A DNA stretch of 38,125 nt, from assembly GCF_958453765.1 (NCBI RefSeq), contig NZ_CAUDZA010000023.1, forward strand, positions 1 to 38,125, read 5' to 3'. The DNA comes from Phascolarctobacterium_A succinatutens_B. GTDB lineage: Bacteria; Bacillota; Negativicutes; Acidaminococcales; Acidaminococcaceae. The position numbers and the translations under genes were made by a program. The notes under the pieces are model-generated. The model saw nothing but the letters and a program-made list of their open reading frames with translations. It searched no databases and was not told the origin of the DNA. Shown here piece by piece: positions 32,342-38,125 of the stretch. The first letter of the stretch is position 1. Every line of letters starts with the position of its first letter.

Positions 32342-33520
32342 TTATTTTTGTAATTTTTTCGGTATCGGAATCCAAATAGCTGTAATCGCCGCTACAATCG
32401 GCAACCACACCAAAAGCTGCATAACCATCGGCAGACCAAACTTATCGGCCAGCACGCCGAGAATCGTTACGCCAAAGCCGCCTAAGCCAACACTGAAGCC
32501 GATTGTCAGACCGGACGCCATACCAACATTATTAGGCATCATGCACTGTGCAATGATAATCGTAGTTGCAAAGGAACCGATGATGCAAAAGCCGGCAATA
32601 ACAACAGAAGCCATAGCAAAAAGCTTAGTCGTAGCTATCGTAATACAGTAAATCGCCGGAATGCTCAGCGTAATAGAGCCTAAAAGAATTTTGCGTGCTC
32701 CCAGCCTGTCGCTCAAAATAGAACCGACATAGGTACCTGCCACACCGCCTAAAAGGAAGCCGGACACCAGACTGCTGGAGAAAACTGCCTCAAAGCCGCG
32801 AAACTTCATAAAATATAACGGTAGATATGTTGAAATACCGCTGTGAATAGAAGAACGCATGAAGATATAGAACAAAATCAGGAAAAGCGCAAAATACGAC
32901 ATTTTTTCGCTTGTACCGTCAGCAGTCTTCTTAGCCTGCTGTACCTCATGCTCCTTGTTGACGCGGATATAATCCGGCATCGCCTTTGCCATCAACAAGA
33001 AAACAAGCAGACCAGGGATAGCGAAATACATAGTATTGTGAATGCCGCCGGCCAAACCTAAAAGGAAGGTCATGAAGATAGAGCCTACAGCCATACCGGC
33101 ATTACCGCCGATAGAAAACAAGCCCATATTCTTCGTACGATTTGTATCATCACTCAAAAAATTTACTGTTTTGGAAGCCTGCGGATGGTATGTTGCACTC
33201 GCCAGGCTGATGAAGATAACCGTGCATAAAAGCAGCGTATAGCTGGAAACCCAGCCTACAAAGGCAAAGCCTGCACCTGCCAGCGCTGCGCAAAGCGGCA
33301 GAAAGCGCGGCAGCGAGCGCCTGTCGGTAAGATAGCCGAAGGCCGGCTGAATAACGGATGACATAATATTTTGCAGCAGTACAATCGCTGCCAATTGTGA
33401 ATAGCTTAGGGAAAACAGCTCCTTCAGCTGCGGTAAAACGATAGGCAGCGCGCCGGCCTGCATATCGGTAACAAGATGTCCTAATGCCAAAGCGACAACA
33501 GGATAATACATTTTATTCAT
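32342..33520 (-). CDS. MFS transporter, fosmidomycin-resistance (Fsr) type
   Basis: 392 aa, twelve membrane segments. The N-terminal block ALGHLVTDMQAGALPIVLPQ and SLASATYHPQASKTVNFLS (about 107-125) are the signatures of the Fsr subgroup of MFS exporters. Natural substrate unknown. The RBS AAAGGAG overlaps the stop codon of the ogt gene upstream, so this pump is translationally coupled to a DNA-alkylation repair gene. Confidence 0.9.
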   Translation of the reverse strand: MNKMYYPVVALALGHLVTDMQAGALPIVLPQLKELFSLSYSQLAAIVLLQNIMSSVIQPAFGYLTDRRSLPRFLPLCAALAGAGFAFVGWVSSYTLLLCTVIFISLASATYHPQASKTVNFLSDDTNRTKNMGLFSIGGNAGMAVGSIFMTFLLGLAGGIHNTMYFAIPGLLVFLLMAKAMPDYIRVNKEHEVQQAKKTADGTSEKMSYFALFLILFYIFMRSSIHSGISTYLPLYFMKFRGFEAVFSSSLVSGFLLGGVAGTYVGSILSDRLGARKILLGSITLSIPAIYCITIATTKLFAMASVVIAGFCIIGSFATTIIIAQCMMPNNVGMASGLTIGFSVGLGGFGVTILGVLADKFGLPMVMQLLVWLPIVAAITAIWIPIPKKLQK

Positions 33521-33531
33521 AAAAAACTCCT

Positions 33532-34062
33532 TTATAACGCTGTACCCTTTGTCGGTACAGTTAATTTACTCATATCAATCTTTTCCAGCTCCAGCAGACG
33601 CACCTTGCGCCACATACCGCCGCCATAGCCGGTAAGGCTGCCATTAGCACCTATTACGCGATGGCAGGGAATAATAATGCAGAGCGGATTACGGCCTACA
33701 ACACCACCAACAGCCTGCGCCGACATACGTGCAAGACCACGCTGCGCTGCAATTTTGCGCGCAATATCGCCGTAAGTAATGAGGCTGCCATAAGGGATTT
33801 TTTGCAATATCTTCCAGACACTTTCCTGAAAATCACTGCCGGTAAATTGCAAAGGTACATTTACCTTCGGCTCGCAGCCTGCGAAATATTCCGCCAGCCA
33901 CTTTTCGGCAAGTGCAAAAACAGCCAGCTCCGCATTTTGCGCATCTTGAATATCTTTATCGCCATAATGCTTATCGTCTGCAAACCATAGACCGGTTAAA
34001 CTTTCACCATCACTGCGTAAAGTTATTTCGCCTAAAGGCGAGGAAATCTTTTTATAGTACAA
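33532..34062 (-). CDS. ogt: Methylated-DNA--protein-cysteine S-methyltransferase
   Basis: 176 aa suicide repair protein that moves the methyl group from O6-methylguanine to its own cysteine. The active site IIIPCHRVIGANGSLTGYGGG (about 130-150) and the DNA-binding helix TYGDIARKIA ... ARMSAQAVGGVVGRNP are complete. I prefer the TTG at 34062: GAGGTT lies seven bases upstream and the product then begins YYKKISSPLG, as relatives do. An ATG at 34077 gives five more residues but has no RBS. First gene of the ogt-fsr pair. Confidence 0.93.
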   Translation of the reverse strand: MYYKKISSPLGEITLRSDGESLTGLWFADDKHYGDKDIQDAQNAELAVFALAEKWLAEYFAGCEPKVNVPLQFTGSDFQESVWKILQKIPYGSLITYGDIARKIAAQRGLARMSAQAVGGVVGRNPLCIIIPCHRVIGANGSLTGYGGGMWRKVRLLELEKIDMSKLTVPTKGTAL

Positions 34063-34120
34063 TATCTTCAACCTCATTTATTTTGCGTGGTAGCACTAAG
34101 GGGAATAGAACCCTTATAAT

Positions 34121-34762
34121 TTAACGTTTTTTCGCAGGCGCATAATCCTTCATGCCTTCTATCGCACCGCCGGCAATCGCCCAAAGATAGATTGCTGCCG
34201 TGCTGCCATAGGGACTGTAACGCTTTTGATATTTATTAAACAGCTCGCGGGTTATTTTACGGTGATGATAAAGCATCCGCAAACCTCGCTGAATCGCCAG
34301 GTCGTCATAGCTTAAAATATCCGGTCGCTGCAGGCAGAACAGCAAAATCATTTCTGCCGTCCATTTACCTATACCCTTCAGGCTGCTTAGAGCTGTAATT
34401 GCCTCTGCATCATTCATATGCTCCACGTCCTGCAAATCAAACTCACCGCCGACAATTCTATCCGCAAAATCCTTGATATATTCTGCCTTACGCAGGCTCA
34501 TGCCCAAACCCTGCAGCTCCTGTGCCGACATATCATGCACTGCCAAAGGTGTAACATCTTTCAGCCTTGCCTCCAAACGCTCCCAGACAGTTGCCTGTGC
34601 CTTGGATGATATCTGCTGCCCAACAATATGACGTACAACAGCAGCAAAAAGATTAGCGTCCAGCTTGCGCTCAATATGACCGATTTGCTCTATAGCCCAA
34701 GCCAGCTTCTTATCCTTGCGCTTAAGATAATTTATTTCCGTATCGCCGTATTGAAAGTACAT
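34121..34762 (-). CDS. DNA-3-methyladenine glycosylase II-like (AlkA/HhH-GPD)
   Basis: 213 aa. The helix-hairpin-helix LSSLKGIGKWTAEMILLFCL and the following RPDILSYDDLAIQRGLRML with the catalytic aspartate are typical of HhH-GPD base-excision glycosylases that remove alkylated bases. FAAVVRHIVGQQISSKAQATV (about 39-59) is also conserved. The N-terminal domain of full-length AlkA is absent, as in most Firmicute homologues. ATG at 34762 is preceded by AGGTG; a longer frame adds an implausible hydrophobic leader. It lies beside ogt, giving two routes of alkylation repair. Confidence 0.9.
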   Translation of the reverse strand: MYFQYGDTEINYLKRKDKKLAWAIEQIGHIERKLDANLFAAVVRHIVGQQISSKAQATVWERLEARLKDVTPLAVHDMSAQELQGLGMSLRKAEYIKDFADRIVGGEFDLQDVEHMNDAEAITALSSLKGIGKWTAEMILLFCLQRPDILSYDDLAIQRGLRMLYHHRKITRELFNKYQKRYSPYGSTAAIYLWAIAGGAIEGMKDYAPAKKR

Positions 34763-34859
34763 CGCTGCACCTGCCTTCTGAAAGTATAATGATATTATAA
34801 CGCTTAAGAAGCAAAAAGAATAGCGGATAAGCATACAAATTCAGCAGAAGCTTTGCGAA

Positions 34860-34894
34860 AAAAGAAAAGCCAGACAGCTTCACGCTGTATGGCT
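34860..34894 (-). terminator. Rho-independent terminator after pcp
   Basis: AGCCAGACAGC (34868-34878) pairs with GCTGTATGGCT (34884-34894) with one mismatch and a 5-nt loop, followed on the minus strand by TTTTCTTTTTT. Five bases past the pcp stop. Confidence 0.85.
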
Positions 34895-34898
34895 CATA

Positions 34899-35486
34899 TT
34901 AAAGACACTCGATAATAGCTTTTAAAATTGCGCTGGTTTCTTCTAAAGGCCTAGCAAGGCTTTCGTCAAACACCATTTCCGGCAAGAGCGGAACATGTAC
35001 AAAGCCAACCTTCGTTGTCGTACCGGCGTAGGCATGGGCAGCACGGTAAAAAATTTCGTTGCAGACATAGCCGCCGGAAGCAAACTCCAGCTGCACGGGC
35101 AACTTCTGCGCACGTAAAGAGCGGACTATTTCATGTACAGGAATCGTAGCAAAGTAGGCGGCGGGGGCGTCAGCAAGAATTGGCTCATTCCACGGCCTGC
35201 GTCCCATATTATCCTCGATAAGCGCATCCTTGATGTTTAATGCCGCAAGATTGATATCTATTTTCGTCGTGCCGCTGTTCATGCCCGTCATAAGTATGAC
35301 GTTAGGCTGTACGCGCTGCGCCTCCTCGAGCAGCAGGCGCGGCGCAAGGCCAAAGATGTTAGGCACGCGCAGCTTATGAATGTGATAGTTATTGATAGTT
35401 TCAGGTAAAGCCTGTACGACCTCCCACGATGGATTCATCGTGTAATGAGCGAAGGGGTCGAAGGCGGTGAGGAGAAGAGATTTCAT
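34899..35486 (-). CDS. pcp: Pyroglutamyl-peptidase I (Pcp) family protein with altered catalytic triad
   Basis: 195 aa cysteine peptidase family C15, which removes N-terminal pyroglutamate from peptides. LLLTAFDPFAHYTMNPSWEV is the family start, the nucleophile is in ASGGYVCNEIFY, and the histidine in GFVHVPLLPE. The stretch that normally reads ..ERVAIN.DARIPDN, with the third catalytic residue glutamate, reads INLAALNIKDALIEDN, so the glutamate position appears to be asparagine. ATG at 35486 overlaps the nuclease gene stop by ATGA, so it is coupled to it. Base composition is more like the housekeeping genes than like its two partners. Confidence 0.85.
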   Translation of the reverse strand: MKSLLLTAFDPFAHYTMNPSWEVVQALPETINNYHIHKLRVPNIFGLAPRLLLEEAQRVQPNVILMTGMNSGTTKIDINLAALNIKDALIEDNMGRRPWNEPILADAPAAYFATIPVHEIVRSLRAQKLPVQLEFASGGYVCNEIFYRAAHAYAGTTTKVGFVHVPLLPEMVFDESLARPLEETSAILKAIIECL

Positions 35487-36463
35487 TTCAATGCCTTCCG
35501 CATATATTCCGTCCAATAGCTAATGCTATCAGAAACAATATTTGTTGCTGCATCAGACATAGCAAACTTGAACAAATCTTCTGGCGATATACATTCTATA
35601 TTTTCATTATTGGAATCAAGATTTTTTACTGTTCCTTCGCTCGTAAATAAGAACACTTTCCCCTGTAAATGCCTAAATTCGTTTGCATCAATAGATACAT
35701 TACCTTTTTTAACTTGAATATATATATGACTTCTATCTTTGGGATCAAGCAAAACACACTCATAAAGCTCTGTAGATTTCTTATTCGTTGACGGAATCAC
35801 TATATATTTATATTCAGAGAATAAATACGCACACACTAAATCCTCACAATCAGTTGGTGACAACAGAGAATACAAAGTTTCTTTATTAGGTTCAATAGCT
35901 AAACCTTGATAATGTTCTTTTTTCATTATTGTATTATAATAATGCTTTGAAAAAGTTTCTACTTCCCTAGAAGCTATACGTTGTAGCGTTTTACCACGAA
36001 TAAATGCTATTGTGACTGCGCCAGGAACACTAGATTCATCGCCTACTTTTATCCATTCGATATCTGTTCGTTGTGTAGTAGAATCCCTATCTAACAACTC
36101 TCGACTACTATCATAAATCCATTGACTATTCTCGCCAACTCTACCAATATAGTAAATTCCCTTATCACGTATCCACACCAAATCATCAGGTTTTACATTA
36201 TAATATAATCTTCTTACATTATCATCAACACTACCACCATAAACATTCCACTCTTTAATCAATGCCGCATAATCATCATAAGATTTAATACCTGAACGCT
36301 GTTTCTGAATCTTTTGCTTGTCAGTTTCATTGATATTATTTCCCTCTAAATGCCTATCACTAAGCGACCACCCCATAGCCAATACACTTTTATTAAGGCA
36401 AAGATCAATGCGACTCCCACCAGGACTACCAACTATTTTAATATGCGATCTCCAAATAGTCAT
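35483..36463 (-). CDS. PUA/EVE-like domain plus Mrr-like restriction endonuclease
   Basis: 326 aa. The N-terminal 140 residues (GGSRIDLCLNKSVLAMGWSL near 15-34, then YNVKPDDLVWIRDKGIYYIG near 88-107) read like the PUA/EVE-type modified-base-binding modules fused to restriction enzymes. The C-terminal part has DCEDLVCAYLF (205-215), STELYECVLLD (230-240) and IYIQVKKGN (247-255), a PD-(D/E)xK nuclease core with a QxK ending, as in Mrr-like type IV enzymes. It would bind and cut modified or foreign DNA. ATG at 36463 has GGAGGTG upstream; the longer frame starts inside the neighbouring gene. AT-rich, unlike the flanking chromosome, suggesting transfer. Confidence 0.75.
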   Translation of the reverse strand: MTIWRSHIKIVGSPGGSRIDLCLNKSVLAMGWSLSDRHLEGNNINETDKQKIQKQRSGIKSYDDYAALIKEWNVYGGSVDDNVRRLYYNVKPDDLVWIRDKGIYYIGRVGENSQWIYDSSRELLDRDSTTQRTDIEWIKVGDESSVPGAVTIAFIRGKTLQRIASREVETFSKHYYNTIMKKEHYQGLAIEPNKETLYSLLSPTDCEDLVCAYLFSEYKYIVIPSTNKKSTELYECVLLDPKDRSHIYIQVKKGNVSIDANEFRHLQGKVFLFTSEGTVKNLDSNNENIECISPEDLFKFAMSDAATNIVSDSISYWTEYMRKALK

Positions 36464-36497
36464 TATAAAGCACCTCCAAAGCGCACAAAACTGGTTT

Positions 36498-37832
36498 TTA
36501 TTTAAACATAAATGATGAACAAAATAAGCGATAAGCTTTTTTCTGTAATCCATCCATGTATTTCAACGCCTGCTGTTCAATTCGATAAGGTACACCATAA
36601 TAAGCACCTGCAACCGCACCTGTTATAGCTGCAATTGTATCACTATCTCCACCGATAGATACTGCGTTTCTAATTGCATCTTCAAAATCAGTCGCTTCGA
36701 AAAAAGCTTTTAACGCCTGCGGAACAGTCTCCTGACACGTTTCATTAAATTCGTAATCAGCACGGATTTCGTCTAGCGTGAAGTTCATCGGATAATATTC
36801 ATTATCTATCACAGTAAAAATTTCTTCTTTCTTGCTTCCATGTAAAGCCATATATGTTGCAACTGCAGTAGCTTCAGCACCCTTTATCCCTTCTGGATGG
36901 TTATGCGTAACGCTAGTAACAATTCTAGACAGTTCCTTCACTTCTTCTATAGATTTAGCAACGTAAGCTATTGGACTAACACGCATAGCTGAACCATTGC
37001 CAAAACTATTATAAGGCTGCGGATCGTTCGTTCTAAGCCAATCAGAAAACATACTTCCGTAACCCGCCTTAGGATATCTCATTCCCCAACGTTGCATTTG
37101 TTTTATGGTTTCATCAGCAAGTTTGCTGTAATCTTTCTCACATTCTACCAAAGCACTCGCAATAGCCAACGTCATGATACTATCGTCAGTTGGGCAGCAA
37201 TGCTCGGAGAATAATGGAAAATCTTTCGTTTTTATTTCATTGAATTCATATACAGAACCAACGATATCGCCAATAATAGCACCTAACACACGGCGCATCT
37301 TTCTTTTAAGCAAAGCTGCTTCCTTCCAGTCAATCCCTTCAACATGCATGACTTCTGTACTTTCCTCTTTCTTAGCAAACACTTTCTCAGTTATCTCTTT
37401 CCAGTGCCAGTCTGAAGGAGCTTTTTCTTCAATGCACACCATAGCGAAGACAGAGACTGCCATATCATAGTCGCACGCTCCATCTGGTGCTTCAAGAACA
37501 TAGATATGATTATTGCCCTCTTTATCCATTTTGCCATACTCAACACGATAGTTTTTCTTGATATGTACGCCATCATAGCGAATATATCCTTCAACCAGAC
37601 TTTGGATGAAGTCGACGGGTCTATCTGCAATTACATCAAGATTTACGCAGATGAATTCGTCCATGACAGGGCGCATATTACACATATACTTCATGATTTT
37701 GTCTTCAAACTCACATACATTCATATAGGAATTGATGTTAAGCACACATGGAGCTGCTCCCTTGCAATTTATTCTTTCACAAGGAATGATTTCAATATTA
37801 GAAGCGTTAGTTTTGTTTTCTTCGTAGGACAT
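36498..37832 (-). CDS. ADP-ribosylglycohydrolase (DraG family) with an N-terminal extension
   Basis: 444 aa. The C-terminal 265 residues are a DraG/ARH domain: RVLGAIIGDIVGSVYEF (about 181-197), the metal-binding PTDDSIMTLA, FGNGSAMRVSP, THNHPEGIKGAEA and SIGGDSDTIAAITGAVAG. Such enzymes remove ADP-ribose from proteins, DNA or small molecules. The first 178 residues, including CERINCKGAAPC and INSYMNVCEFEDKIMKYMC, are a separate unit I do not recognise. ATG at 37832 has GAGGTG six bases upstream. The nuclease gene follows after 34 bp. It has its own promoter just behind the rRNA terminator. Confidence 0.87.
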   Translation of the reverse strand: MSYEENKTNASNIEIIPCERINCKGAAPCVLNINSYMNVCEFEDKIMKYMCNMRPVMDEFICVNLDVIADRPVDFIQSLVEGYIRYDGVHIKKNYRVEYGKMDKEGNNHIYVLEAPDGACDYDMAVSVFAMVCIEEKAPSDWHWKEITEKVFAKKEESTEVMHVEGIDWKEAALLKRKMRRVLGAIIGDIVGSVYEFNEIKTKDFPLFSEHCCPTDDSIMTLAIASALVECEKDYSKLADETIKQMQRWGMRYPKAGYGSMFSDWLRTNDPQPYNSFGNGSAMRVSPIAYVAKSIEEVKELSRIVTSVTHNHPEGIKGAEATAVATYMALHGSKKEEIFTVIDNEYYPMNFTLDEIRADYEFNETCQETVPQALKAFFEATDFEDAIRNAVSIGGDSDTIAAITGAVAGAYYGVPYRIEQQALKYMDGLQKKAYRLFCSSFMFK

Positions 37833-37962
37833 ATTTTTCACCTCGTAGCCAAGACACCAGGATTTCATACTTCATCTTTGAAATATTTCTCCCTAAATTG
37901 ATTTCACCTATAGTTACGTTGCACGCTTAAAATTTCGCCCGGTTTTGAGAAATTTTTTAGAT

Positions 37963-37991
37963 ATTATATACTATCCAGAGAAAAAGTGCAA
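37963..37991 (-). promoter_or_regulatory. Promoter of the ADP-ribosylglycohydrolase-nuclease-pcp operon
   Basis: TTGCAC (37986-37991) and a perfect TATAAT (37963-37968) on the minus strand, 17-bp spacer. Transcription would start near 37956, giving a leader of about 125 nt before the start codon. Confidence 0.7.
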
Positions 37992-38010
37992 ATTTAAGTA
38001 TCTACACATA

Positions 38011-38047
38011 AAAAAAAAACAGCTCATGCATCGCATGAGCTGTTTTT
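38011..38047 (-). terminator. Rho-independent terminator of the rRNA operon
   Basis: AAACAGCTCATGC pairs with GCATGAGCTGTTT around a 3-nt loop (38018-38045), with an unbroken T run (ten bases) on the minus strand. Directly after the 5S rRNA end. Confidence 0.93.
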
Positions 38048-38049
38048 CT

Positions 38050-38125
38050 AACCGGCAGCTATCTATCCTTCCAGGCCGCTTCCAGCCAAGTACTTTCGAC
38101 GTATAAGGGCTTAACTACTGTGTTC
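38050..38125 (-). rRNA. rrf: 5S ribosomal RNA, 3' part (cut by the window edge)
   Basis: On the minus strand the sequence starts GAACACAGTAGTTAAGCCC, the conserved loop B/helix III region of 5S rRNA. It continues through GTACTTGG and ends AGCTGCCGGTT, the usual 3' strand of helix I. The 5' third lies outside the window. The rest of an rRNA operon should lie to the right. Orientation on the minus strand indicates leftward transcription. Confidence 0.9.

Noticed and set aside
36464..36553. 30-residue N-terminal extension of the nuclease
   Set aside because: It overlaps the end of the ADP-ribosylglycohydrolase gene and has no RBS, while the ATG at 36463 has GGAGGTG at correct spacing.

Overview
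The window looks like chromosomal DNA of a diderm Firmicute (class Negativicutes). Genes and gene order are Firmicute-like: a decarboxylase-tmk-holB-ricT-trmN6 run, a yabE-rnmV-rsmA run, rsmI-metG, and a T-box upstream of the branched-chain amino acid genes. A FadL/OmpP1-type outer-membrane porin shows that an outer membrane is present. A gut Negativicute such as Phascolarctobacterium or a relative is a guess from overall feel; no marker gene settles the genus. Almost every gene is on the minus strand, including the 5S rRNA at the right edge. Replication therefore most likely runs right to left.

Layout. 1-1.2 kb: an inverted repeat resembling IS3-type ends, then a DUF1624-like membrane protein. 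1.2-13 kb: housekeeping genes for rRNA/tRNA modification (rsmA, rsmI, trmN6), RNase M5, DNA polymerase III delta', dTMP kinase, RicT, TatD, MetG and a PLP-dependent decarboxylase. 13-20 kb: accessory metabolism and envelope genes (secreted protein, MATE exporter, FAH-family enzyme, PHP phosphatase, DUF1847, FadL, a helical-repeat protein). 20-24.4 kb: the only plus-strand genes, an acyltransferase and a MarR-MFS drug-export operon, with a minus-strand HxlR-GNAT pair between them. 24.4-28.1 kb: an ilvB-ilvM-ilvC operon behind a T-box. 28.3-34.8 kb: a divergent UxaE-like protein, a dense DnaA-box cluster, YeiH, RarD, an Fsr-type MFS protein and two alkylation-repair genes. 34.9-37.9 kb: an operon of an N-terminally extended ADP-ribosylglycohydrolase, a PUA/EVE-like plus Mrr-like nuclease and a pyroglutamyl-peptidase, immediately downstream of an rRNA operon. 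The first two of these genes are visibly AT-richer than the rest.

Four places deserve most attention. (1) Three tandem hairpins in the ilvC 3' untranslated region have compensatory base changes and are separated by an identical 14-nt linker; the same linker core recurs twice just upstream of ilvC. (2) About ten DnaA-box-like 9-mers lie within 150 bp, in a position and gene orientation that do not fit a normal oriC. (3) The ADP-ribosylglycohydrolase / modified-DNA-type nuclease / pcp operon behind the 5S gene is a candidate defence module. (4) Three enzymes (UxaE-like, FAH-family, Pcp) keep their family fold signatures but have lost residues normally needed for catalysis.

Coordinates were read by eye. 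Start codons were chosen by ribosome-binding-site position, and several differ from the longest open frame. No database search was possible.
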